This document shows positions 1-5,537 of a stretch of DNA of 5,921 nt, piece by piece. Both the position numbers and the translations under genes were made by a program. Positions within the stretch are counted from its first letter, which is position 1. Every line of letters begins with the position of its first letter. The notes under the pieces were generated by a model. That model was not told where the DNA came from and did not search any database. It worked only from the letters and a program-made list of their open reading frames with translations. This DNA comes from Planctomycetota bacterium (lineage in GTDB: Bacteria > Planctomycetota > PLA2), in NCBI GenBank assembly GCA_023150495.1, contig JAKLKT010000215.1:1-5921 (forward strand), written 5' to 3'.

Positions 1-2
1 AG

Positions 3-356
3 GGGCCCGCGTGGCCCGATGCGGGGGGGGCTCCGGGGGCCATCCTCCCGTGGGCGGCCGCGGGTCTCGTCGCCCTCGCCGCCGTCCTCGCGCGGATGCG
101 GTCCCCCGTGCCCCCCCTGCTTCCGCTCGCCGCGGCGATCCTTCTCACCGCCGTCGCGCTCTCGCGCATGGCGGCGACGGGCGCGGGTTTCGGCGTCGGA
201 CGGTACGGCACCCTCGCGGCGGTCCTCTCGTGGATCTGGATCCTCCACCTCCTTGGCGCGATCGTCGCGCTCGGCCGGGGCGCCCGAGTCGGGCGTTTCC
301 TCCTCCTCCAGGCGGCCTACGGCACGGGCCTCGCGGCGCTCGTCTTCCCGGCATGA
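3..356 (+). CDS. C-terminal fragment of a multi-pass membrane protein (possible UbiA-type prenyltransferase)
   Basis: The frame is open from the left edge and ends at TGA 354-356, giving 117 residues with no start in the window; an internal ATG at 96 would cut through the hydrophobic pattern, so I treat the gene as 5'-truncated. About four hydrophobic segments can be seen: residues around 16-30, 37-54, 64-83 and 98-115, separated by short Arg-rich loops. No catalytic motif is visible because the conserved part would lie upstream. Heme O synthase (CtaB, UbiA superfamily) often sits next to SCO and ABC genes in oxidase clusters, and the C-terminus, an Arg-containing loop followed by a last hydrophobic helix, is compatible with that family. 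This is inference from context, not a recognised match. Its stop overlaps the next start in an ATGA, so it is probably the upstream gene of the same operon. Confidence 0.6.
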   Translation, partial: GPAWPDAGGAPGAILPWAAAGLVALAAVLARMRSPVPPLLPLAAAILLTAVALSRMAATGAGFGVGRYGTLAAVLSWIWILHLLGAIVALGRGARVGRFLLLQAAYGTGLAALVFPA

Positions 357-1291
357 TCGAGACGGATGCGCTCGTCCACGCCTACGGCGACCGGCGCGCG
401 CTCGACGGCGTCACGTTCGAGGTGAGGCCGCGGGAGATCTTCGGGCTCCTCGGCCCGAACGGCGGCGGCAAGACGACGCTCTTCCGCATCCTCTCGACGC
501 TCCTCAAGCCCTCGGGCGGGCGCGCGCGGGTGCTCGGCCACGACACGGTCGCCGAGGCGGCCGCGGTGCGGAGGGGGATCGGGGTCGTCTTCCAGTCGCC
601 CTCGCTCGACCGGAAGCTCACCGCGTTCGAGAACCTCTACTACCAGGCGCAGATCCACGGGTTCACGTTCCGGGAGACGAAGGCGCGCGCGAGGGAGATG
701 CTCGCGCGCGTCGGGCTCGCCGAACGCGCGGGGGATGTCGTCGAGAAGCTCTCGGGCGGGATGCGGCGGCGCGTGGAGCTCGCGAAGGGGATGCTCCACC
801 GGCCGAAGCTCCTGCTCCTCGACGAGCCGTCGACGGGGCTCGACCCGGGCGGCCGGCGCGACCTGTGGACCTACCTCGCCTCGGTCCGCGACGCGGACGG
901 CGTGACGAGCCTCGTCACGACGCACCTGATGGAGGAGGCGGAGAGGTGCGACCGGGTGCTCATCCTCGACCGCGGCCGCGTGGTCGCGCTGGGGGCGCCC
1001 GCGGAGCTCGTCGCGCAGGTGGGCGGCGACGTGCTCACGCTCGACGCCCGGGATCCGGAGGCGCTCGCGGCGGAGGTCCGGCAGCGCATGGGGCTCGATG
1101 CGTCGGTCGTCGAGGGGCGAGTGCGGATCGAGCAGCCCTCCGGCCACGAGCTGATCCCGAAGCTCGTGCAGGCGTTCCCGGGCCGGATCGACGCCGTGCG
1201 GCTCGGCCGGCCGACGCTCGAGGACGTGTTCATCCGGAAGACGGGGCATCGCTTCTGGAGCGAGGAGGAAGGGGGGGGCGGGGGGCGATGA
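353..1291 (+). CDS. ABC transporter ATP-binding protein (ABC-2/NatA/CcmA-like)
   Basis: A 312-residue nucleotide-binding subunit that should power the membrane partner encoded next. All ABC motifs are present in order: Walker A GPNGGGKTT at residues 34-42, Q-loop Gln81 in VVFQSPSLD, signature LSGGM at 133-137, Walker B LLLLDEP at 153-159, D-loop around 163-165 and switch His191 in VTTH. Glycine at residue 38 replaces the more common Ala or Ser of Walker A but keeps GxxGxGK. Residues after about 215 form the extra C-terminal region usual in drug/lipid/Na export-type ATPases. I chose ATG 353 because the protein then begins directly at the first ABC strand and overlaps the upstream stop in ATGA; the longer open frame back to position 11 reads as low-complexity Arg/Pro/Gly and overlaps the upstream membrane gene. 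The tail is encoded by a long G tract (residues EEGGGGGR) just before the permease start. Substrate unknown; neighbours suggest a role tied to respiratory-chain biogenesis, which is inference. Confidence 0.95.
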   Translation: MIETDALVHAYGDRRALDGVTFEVRPREIFGLLGPNGGGKTTLFRILSTLLKPSGGRARVLGHDTVAEAAAVRRGIGVVFQSPSLDRKLTAFENLYYQAQIHGFTFRETKARAREMLARVGLAERAGDVVEKLSGGMRRRVELAKGMLHRPKLLLLDEPSTGLDPGGRRDLWTYLASVRDADGVTSLVTTHLMEEAERCDRVLILDRGRVVALGAPAELVAQVGGDVLTLDARDPEALAAEVRQRMGLDASVVEGRVRIEQPSGHELIPKLVQAFPGRIDAVRLGRPTLEDVFIRKTGHRFWSEEEGGGGGR

Positions 1292-2055
1292 GCCTGCGCG
1301 CGGCGTACGCCCTGCTCGAGCGGGAGCTCCTCCGCTTCTTCCGGCAGCCGAACCGGATCGTCGGCGCGATCGGGCAGCCCGTGATCTTCTGGGTGCTCCT
1401 CGGAGCCGCGTTCAAGGGGAGCTTCAAGGCGCCCGGCGTCGAGGAGACGTACGGGCAGTTCTTCCTCCCGGGCGTCGCCGTGATGATCACGCTCTTCACC
1501 GCGATCTTCTCGACGATCTCGGTCATCGAGGACCGGCGCGAGGGGTTCCTGCAGGGCGTCCTCGTGGCGCCGGTGGGGCGGTCCTCCCTCGTCCTCGGCA
1601 AGATCCTCGGCGGGACGGTCCTCGCGGTCCTCCAGGCGACGCTCTTCCTGCTGCTCGCGCCGACCGTCGGGATCGGGCTCTCCGCGACCGCGCTGCTGGG
1701 CGCGGTGGGGGTCTTGGGCCTCATCGCGTTCGGCCTCACGGGGCTCGGGTTCTCGATCGCGTGGCGGATGGACTCGACGCAGGGGTTCCACGCGATCATG
1801 AGCGTCTTCCTGCTGCCGCTCTGGCTCCTCTCGGGGTCGGTCTTCCCCGCGTCGGGCGCCCACCCGGCGCTTGCCTTCGTGCTTAGACTGAACCCGTTGA
1901 GCTACGGCGTCGCCGCCCTGCGGCACGCGCTGGGCATGGGGGGGGCGACCCCGGGGCCGCTGGTCTGCCTCGCGGTGAGCCTCCTCTTCGCCCTCGCGAT
2001 GTTCGGCCTCGCGATGAGGCTCGCGGCGCGGCCCGCCAAGGGAGACCTGCAATGA
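1288..2055 (+). CDS. ABC-2 type transporter permease
   Basis: A 255-residue inner-membrane permease partner of the preceding ATPase. The N-terminus (residues 1-23) is an amphipathic cytoplasmic segment rich in Arg and Glu, followed by about six hydrophobic segments, the expected topology and length for ABC-2 permeases. The cytoplasmic stretch EDRREGFLQGVLVAPVGR (around residues 81-98) is the characteristic loop of this family, and the PLWLLSGSVFP region near residues 175-185 is the conserved segment before the periplasmic re-entrant helices. ATG 1288 overlaps the ATPase stop in ATGA; the longer open frame that starts at position 19 is an out-of-frame shadow of the upstream genes. With one ATPase and one permease the complex would be a 2+2 homodimer. 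Such pairs are common in oxidase-assembly clusters, but I know of no assigned substrate. Confidence 0.93.
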   Translation: MSLRAAYALLERELLRFFRQPNRIVGAIGQPVIFWVLLGAAFKGSFKAPGVEETYGQFFLPGVAVMITLFTAIFSTISVIEDRREGFLQGVLVAPVGRSSLVLGKILGGTVLAVLQATLFLLLAPTVGIGLSATALLGAVGVLGLIAFGLTGLGFSIAWRMDSTQGFHAIMSVFLLPLWLLSGSVFPASGAHPALAFVLRLNPLSYGVAALRHALGMGGATPGPLVCLAVSLLFALAMFGLAMRLAARPAKGDLQ

Positions 2056-2636
2056 CGCGCACCGCGCTCCTCGCCCTCCTCGCAGCGCTTCTCGCGGCAT
2101 GCGCGGAAGACCAGCCGATCGGGAAGGCGCGGATCGAGGGGCAGGCGGACGTGCGTGTGGGCGCCTTCAACTTCCTCGAGAGGGCGGGCCGGCCGCTCTC
2201 GGACAAGGACATGAAGGGGAAGGTCTGGGTCGCCTCGCTCATCTTCACCCGCTGCACGACCACCTGTATCCCGATGTGCGGGGAGATGGCCGACCTCCAG
2301 GAGGACTTCGCGGAGGACCCGGACTTCCGGATCGTCGCGATCACCGTCGACCCCGCGTACGACACCGCGGAGGTGCTCGGGAAGTTCGGGAAGAGCTACG
2401 ACGCGGACCCCGACCGGTGGTACTTCCTGACCGGCAGGATCGAGGACATCCGGAAGTTCGCGGTCGAGGGGCTCCGGCTCCCGTGGAAGGCCGAGGACCC
2501 GGTCACCCACAGCATCGACTTCGTGGTCGTCGACCGCGACGGGAGGATCCGCGACTACTTCCGCCAGACGAAGCCCGACGAGATGAAGCGCATGCGCGCC
2601 GTCATCCGCGATCTGCTCGCCGGGAAGGCGCCTTGA
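2052..2636 (+). CDS. sco: SCO1/SenC family copper chaperone, predicted lipoprotein
   Basis: A 194-residue thioredoxin-fold protein of the SCO family, which delivers copper to, or reduces the cysteines of, the CuA site of cytochrome oxidase subunit II. The first 16 residues form a signal peptide ending in lipobox LAAC, so Cys17 should be lipidated and the protein anchored to the periplasmic face. The copper/redox site is the CxxxC pair Cys68 and Cys72 after the strand VWVASLIFT, with the third ligand His153 in DPVTHSIDF. The usual Pro after each Cys is missing (the motif reads RCTTTCIPMC) and there is a third cysteine at 76, giving C-x3-C-x3-C. The thioredoxin-fold strand IVAITVDP is intact. 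The start overlaps the permease stop in ATGA and the stop overlaps the next start in TTGA. Identification is firm; the substrate, presumably the subunit II starting at 5538, is inferred. Confidence 0.95.
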   Translation: MTRTALLALLAALLAACAEDQPIGKARIEGQADVRVGAFNFLERAGRPLSDKDMKGKVWVASLIFTRCTTTCIPMCGEMADLQEDFAEDPDFRIVAITVDPAYDTAEVLGKFGKSYDADPDRWYFLTGRIEDIRKFAVEGLRLPWKAEDPVTHSIDFVVVDRDGRIRDYFRQTKPDEMKRMRAVIRDLLAGKAP

Positions 2637-3043
2637 TCGAGAATCTGCCGGCGCTGAACGCGGTCCTCAACTCGCTGTCGGCGCTCTGCCTCTGCTCGGG
2701 ATACCTCGCGATCCGGCGCGGGCGGCGGGAGCTCCACATCAAGCTGATGATCGCGGCGCTCTCGGCGTCCGCGCTCTTCCTCGTCTCGTACCTCACGTAC
2801 CATTACCTGCACCTCTCGACGAAGTACTCCCGCCACGACTGGACGCGGCCGGTCTACTTCGCGATCCTCCTCTCGCACACGGTCCTCGCGGTCGTGAACG
2901 TGCCGCTCGTCGTGATGACCGTCGTGCGCGCGGCGCGGAAGCGGTTCGACGCGCACAGGCGGATCGCGCGGTGGGCGCTCCCCGTGTGGCTCTACGTGAG
3001 CGTGACCGGCGTCCTCGTCTACCTTATGCTCTACCGGCTCTAG
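2633..3043 (+). CDS. DUF420 family membrane protein (YozB/CtaM-like oxidase biogenesis factor)
   Basis: A 136-residue protein with four predicted membrane helices (about residues 8-27, 37-56, 74-96 and 112-134). It fits DUF420 in length and in its conserved histidines: His35 in ELHIKLM, His57 and His60 in LTYHYLH, His82 in LLSHTVLA and His108 in FDAHRRIARWALP. From memory, members of this family in Firmicutes (YozB, CtaM) are needed for function of heme-A cytochrome oxidases; the exact step is best regarded as copper or heme centre assembly. I chose TTG 2633 because it overlaps the SCO stop as TTGA, follows a GGGAAGG purine tract near 2620-2626, and leaves the first helix complete. The next ATG is at 2747, inside helix 2. 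Conserved position directly after SCO supports a shared assembly function. Confidence 0.88.
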   Translation: MIENLPALNAVLNSLSALCLCSGYLAIRRGRRELHIKLMIAALSASALFLVSYLTYHYLHLSTKYSRHDWTRPVYFAILLSHTVLAVVNVPLVVMTVVRAARKRFDAHRRIARWALPVWLYVSVTGVLVYLMLYRL

Positions 3044-3061
3044 CGCCCCCGGAGCCCCCCG

Positions 3062-4351
3062 ATGCCCCTGCCGAGCGAGCGCCTCCCGCCCAGGACGCTG
3101 CCCGTCGTCTACGTCGCCGCCGCGCACGTGGCGCTGGCCGGCGCGTTCCTCGCGATCGCGCTCGAGCCGTCGCGCTTCATGGGGTTCTACTACCACCCGA
3201 GGATGCTCGGCGTCGCCCACCTCGTGACCCTCGGCTGGATCACAGGCACGACGCTCGGCCTCTCCTACGTCGCGGGGCCGCTCGCGCTGCGGATGACCGT
3301 CAGGTCCGGATGGCCCGACGGCGTCGCGTGCGCGCTCTTCCTCGTGGGAGCGAGCGGGGTCGCCACGCACTTCTGGCTCGACGCGTACGGCGCGGTCGCG
3401 GGTGCCGGAATCCTCATGTTCCCGGCGCTCGTCCTCGTCGCGGCGCGGATGGGGAAGGGGCTCCGGGGAGGGGGGGCGCCGCTGCCCGTGCGGCTCCACG
3501 TCGCGTTCGCGTACGGGAACCTCCTCCTCGCCGCGCTCCTCGCGATCCACCTCGCGCTCGGGAAGTCGGGCGAGGACCACTCCGTCCCGCTGCACCACGT
3601 GCACGCCCACGCCCACCTCGCCGCGGTCGGCTGGGCCACGATGATGGTCGTGGGCGTCGGCTACCGCCTCCTCGCGATGCTCTTCCCCGCGGCGCCGCCG
3701 GGCGACAGGATCGCGTGGACCACCCTCGTCCTCCTCGAGACGGGGATCCTCGGCCTCGCGGTCGCGCTGATGACGAAGGGGCCGGCGTGGCCTTTCGCCC
3801 TGCTTGTCGCGGCGGCGCTCGCCGTGTTCCTCGGCGCGGTCGTGCGGATGCGGTTCCTCCACCCGCGTCCTCCGCCCAGCAAGCTCAGGCGCCCCGACTA
3901 CGGCGTGCTCCACGTCGCCTTCGCGCTCCTCTGCCTCGCGGGCGCGGCGGGGACGGGCCTCTTCCTCGTCTTCGCGGAGGGGATGCAGCCGGATGCCATG
4001 AAAATCTACGGGATCCTCGGGCTCCTCGGGTTCCTCGCGCAGATGATCGTCGGCGTGGAGATGCGTCTCCTCCCGATGTTCTCGTTCACGCAGGCGTTCG
4101 CGCGGGGCGGATACAAGGCGCTGCCGGCCTCGCCGCACGACATGCCTTCGCGCTCGCTCCAGGCGATCTCGCTCGTCGCGTGGCTCCTCGGGATCCCGCT
4201 CCTCTCCTTCGGCCTCGTCGGGGAGGTGGGGGATCCCTCGGGGGAGGGGGCGGCGAAGGGCGCGGCGATGATCCTCCTCGCGGGCACCGTGGCGGCGGGC
4301 CTCAGCAGCGCGCGCGTCCTCCGCCTCGCATACCGGACGCCCCGTGCGTGA
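3062..4351 (+). CDS. Multi-pass membrane protein resembling heme-copper oxidase subunit I
   Basis: A 429-residue, very hydrophobic protein with roughly 12 membrane helices. Two histidine motifs stand out: YHPRMLGVAHLVTLGW (His45, His53) at helix 2, and a dense cluster at residues 178-191, HHVHAHAHLAAVGW, followed by a GVGYRLLAMLFP-type segment. A related GVEMRLLPMFSF segment occurs late in the protein. These resemble the heme-ligand helices of subunit-I-like proteins and the NnrS group, but I do not see the full set of histidines and the HxH pair near the C-terminus of a canonical oxidase, so it is more likely a heme-binding paralogue or assembly/sensor protein than the catalytic subunit, which should lie beyond subunit II at the right. 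ATG 3062 has GGAG at 3051-3054 with 7 nt spacing. Its stop codon TGA (4349-4351) is part of the putative promoter of the next gene. Confidence 0.7.
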   Translation: MPLPSERLPPRTLPVVYVAAAHVALAGAFLAIALEPSRFMGFYYHPRMLGVAHLVTLGWITGTTLGLSYVAGPLALRMTVRSGWPDGVACALFLVGASGVATHFWLDAYGAVAGAGILMFPALVLVAARMGKGLRGGGAPLPVRLHVAFAYGNLLLAALLAIHLALGKSGEDHSVPLHHVHAHAHLAAVGWATMMVVGVGYRLLAMLFPAAPPGDRIAWTTLVLLETGILGLAVALMTKGPAWPFALLVAAALAVFLGAVVRMRFLHPRPPPSKLRRPDYGVLHVAFALLCLAGAAGTGLFLVFAEGMQPDAMKIYGILGLLGFLAQMIVGVEMRLLPMFSFTQAFARGGYKALPASPHDMPSRSLQAISLVAWLLGIPLLSFGLVGEVGDPSGEGAAKGAAMILLAGTVAAGLSSARVLRLAYRTPRA

Positions 4352-4357
4352 TAGAAT
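4349..4357 (+). promoter_or_regulatory. Putative extended -10 promoter for the small selenoprotein gene
   Basis: The bases TGATAGAAT match an extended -10 element (TGn followed by TAGAAT, 5 of 6 to TATAAT), a conspicuous A/T patch in very GC-rich DNA. The hexamer ends 7 nt before GTG 4365, so transcription would begin at or next to the start codon, suggesting a leaderless message; this fits the lack of a Shine-Dalgarno sequence there. I see no good -35 box at 16-18 nt upstream. The TG of the element is also the beginning of the upstream gene's stop codon. Confidence 0.4.
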
Positions 4358-4364
4358 CCCGCCC

Positions 4365-4595
4365 GTGCGGTCGGCCCTCCTCGCGCTCCTCGCCCTGCTT
4401 CTTGTCGAGAAGCTCGCGTTCGGCTGACCGGGCTGCAAGGAGGCGGTCGTCTCCGGCGCGCCCGACGATGCCCGGCGCATGGCGACGGGGTACTTCTGGA
4501 GCATCCTCGCGATGGTGAGCGCTCCGTTCCTCGTCCTCGGCATCGTGGGAACCGTCGTCGTCCGCGCGCTCCGTCGCGACCGGCAGCCCGCCTGA
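4365..4595 (+). CDS. Candidate selenoprotein: small membrane-anchored protein with UxxC motif, in-frame UGA at codon 21
   Basis: Reading GTG 4365 to TGA 4593-4595 gives 76 residues if TGA 4425-4427 is decoded as selenocysteine. Residues 1-20 look like a signal peptide (Arg2, then an Ala/Leu core, ending LAFG). The motif U21-P-G-C24-K follows at the predicted mature N-terminus. Residues 25-42 form a polar linker, residues 43-66 (from YFWSIL) a membrane helix, and RALRRDR a cytoplasmic stop-transfer tail. The protein therefore presents a UxxC pair in the periplasm. I recall small proteins of the same layout with a CPxCK motif near oxidase genes in other bacteria, in which Sec would replace the first Cys. 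A SECIS-like hairpin lies just downstream of the TGA. GTG 4344 is an alternative in-frame start (83 residues, overlapping the upstream gene by 8 nt). A redox or copper-handling role in oxidase assembly is inferred. The alternative is a pseudogene or sequencing error turning TGC or TGT into TGA; the hairpin argues against this. Confidence 0.78.
4428..4475 (+). promoter_or_regulatory. SECIS-like RNA element directing selenocysteine insertion
   Basis: Eleven nucleotides after the in-frame TGA, GGAGGC (4439-4444) pairs with GTCTCC (4449-4454), six pairs including one G-U, closing the tetraloop GGTC (4445-4448). Below it GC 4435-4436 can pair with GC 4458-4459, and CGGGC 4429-4433 with GCCCG 4460-4464; alternatively CCGGGC 4428-4433 pairs with GCCCGG 4470-4475. 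Bacterial SECIS elements, bound by SelB, sit inside the coding region right after the UGA, with a G-containing apical loop about 16-37 nt downstream; here the loop starts at nt 18. From memory, the E. coli fdhF element also starts its upper stem 11 nt after UGA and has GGUC in its loop. The same bases encode K-E-A-V-V-S. Confidence 0.75.
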
Positions 4596-4635
4596 AAGCC
4601 GTCCCCTCCCCCGGGCCCCCTCCCCCCCGGTGGCT

Positions 4636-4651
4636 GCAACAGAAGTGTTGC
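4636..4651. repeat. Perfect inverted repeat, operator-like
   Basis: GCAACA (4636-4641) and TGTTGC (4646-4651) are perfect reverse complements around GAAG. It lies about 50-65 nt upstream of the cupredoxin start. No T tract follows, so it is not a standard terminator. Its size and dyad symmetry suit a dimeric repressor or activator site, but it does not match the FNR/CRP consensus I know, so the regulator is unassigned. Confidence 0.4.
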
Positions 4652-4668
4652 GCGCGATAGGTTGCGCG
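4647..4668. repeat. Direct repeat of GTTGCGCG
   Basis: GTTGCGCG occurs at 4647-4654 and again at 4661-4668, 14 nt apart start to start. The first copy overlaps the right arm of the inverted repeat. Tandem half-sites could be read by a response regulator or sigma factor. An 8-base repeat in GC-rich DNA can also arise by chance. Confidence 0.3.
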
Positions 4669-4690
4669 GTCCCTTAACTTCGTTCCACAT

Positions 4691-4696
4691 AAGGAG
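4691..4696 (+). promoter_or_regulatory. Ribosome binding site of the cupredoxin gene
   Basis: AAGGAG ends 6 nt before GTG 4703 and is the best Shine-Dalgarno sequence in the window. It decides the GTG as the start, giving a protein that begins with a lipoprotein signal peptide. It contrasts with the upstream genes, which rely on overlaps or weak sites. Confidence 0.8.
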
Positions 4697-4702
4697 ATCC
4701 AC

Positions 4703-5533
4703 GTGAGAGCACTCGCGATGACCCTGTGCGCTTTCCTGGTCGGCTGCGGCGCGAGCGAAGGGCCCGCGGCGCCCGCGACGGACGTTGCCGCCGCGCCGGC
4801 GCCTGTTGCGGCGCCGACGATCGACGCCGAAGAGTTGACAGGCAACGACATCAGCTCGGGTGGCGGCGACTGGAGCGAGGACAAGGGAACGGCGACCGTC
4901 AAGGGAACGGTGAAGTTCGAGGGCGAGGCTCCGAAGCGCCGCCCGATCGACGTGGGCTCCGAGGCGTTCTGCGTGCAGGCGCACAAGGACGAGCCGCTGC
5001 GGAGCGAGATCGTCGTCGTCGGCGCGGAGGGCGGCCTCGCGAACGTCTTCATCCAGGTGACCGCGGGTCTCGAGAGCTGGAAGTTCCCGGACGCGACCGG
5101 CGAGGTCGTGCTCGATCAGCACGGCTGCCAGTACATCCCGCACGTCCTCGTGGCGCAGGTCGGGCAGACGCTCAAGGTCAAGAACAGCGACCCGATCATG
5201 CACAACGTCCACGGCATCAACAAGAAGACCTCGAAGGACGAGTTCAACTGGGCGCAGACGAAGGCCGGGCTCGAGGACACGAAGGAGCTCAAGAAGGCCG
5301 GAGGGATCGAGGTCAAGTGCGACGTGCACGGCTGGATGAGCTCGCACGTCTGGATCGTCAAGCACCCGTTCTTCGCCGTGACCGGCGAGGACGGCGCGTT
5401 CACGCTGCCGAAGCTCCCGGCGGGCACCTACACGATCGAGGCGTGGCACGAGAAGCTCGGGACGAAGACGGCGAGCGTCACCGTGGGCGACGGCGAGGCG
5501 AAGGAGGTCTCCTTCAGCTTCTCCCTGAAGTAG
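4703..5533 (+). CDS. Cupredoxin-like lipoprotein with C-terminal carboxypeptidase-regulatory-like domain
   Basis: A 276-residue predicted lipoprotein: GTG start, short signal peptide and lipobox LVGC with Cys15, then an Ala/Pro-rich spacer to about residue 45. The central domain (about 62-220) has a cupredoxin pattern. The candidate type-1 copper ligands are His167 (in IMHNVHG; His170 is near by) and Cys206, His209 and Met212 in VKCDVHGWM, the C-x2-H-x2-M loop of plastocyanin-like sites. A second conserved-looking element is HGCQYIPH (residues 140-147). From HPFFAVTGEDGAF onward the last 55 or so residues form a beta-sandwich repeat of the carboxypeptidase-regulatory type (LPAGTYTIEAWHEKLGT). 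I recall proteins of this arrangement beside oxidase genes in several Gram-negative phyla. It likely acts at the periplasmic face as an electron or copper carrier for the oxidase starting 4 nt downstream of its stop; that role is inferred. Confidence 0.85.
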   Translation: MRALAMTLCAFLVGCGASEGPAAPATDVAAAPAPVAAPTIDAEELTGNDISSGGGDWSEDKGTATVKGTVKFEGEAPKRRPIDVGSEAFCVQAHKDEPLRSEIVVVGAEGGLANVFIQVTAGLESWKFPDATGEVVLDQHGCQYIPHVLVAQVGQTLKVKNSDPIMHNVHGINKKTSKDEFNWAQTKAGLEDTKELKKAGGIEVKCDVHGWMSSHVWIVKHPFFAVTGEDGAFTLPKLPAGTYTIEAWHEKLGTKTASVTVGDGEAKEVSFSFSLK

Positions 5534-5537
5534 CGCC

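Larger units (their letters stand above)
4596..4702 (+). promoter_or_regulatory. Intergenic control region before the cupredoxin gene
   Basis: This 107-nt non-coding stretch has three parts. Positions 4599-4629 are a C-rich, nearly A-free tract with no hairpin followed by T residues, so no intrinsic terminator is visible; a Rho-type site is possible but unproven. Positions 4636-4668 hold an inverted repeat and a direct repeat, described separately. Positions 4674-4692 are relatively A/T-rich and lead into a strong ribosome binding site. A possible -10 is TAGGTT at 4658-4663, with TTAACT at 4674-4679 as an alternative; neither has a convincing -35. I infer a promoter here but cannot place it. 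Confidence 0.4.

Noticed and set aside
4365..4427. Pseudogene explanation for the TGA-interrupted frame
   Set aside because: There is only one interruption, exactly at a motif position where Sec is chemically expected (UxxC), with a SECIS-like hairpin following, and the downstream half keeps coding character. It remains the main alternative if sel genes are missing.
2971..4518. A 515-codon + strand open frame overlapping the subunit-I-like gene
   Set aside because: It is an out-of-frame, Arg/Ala/Pro-rich shadow of the 3062-4351 gene. Its end runs through the selenoprotein region in another frame and lacks a plausible start or domain.
4479..4595. Separate 38-codon gene starting at ATG 4479
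   Set aside because: It would encode little more than the membrane helix, has no ribosome site, and is in the same frame as the longer selenoprotein reading.
4599..4629. Intrinsic terminator in the C-rich tract after the selenoprotein gene
   Set aside because: There is a short CCCGGG core but no stable stem followed by T residues. At most it could be a Rho-utilisation site.
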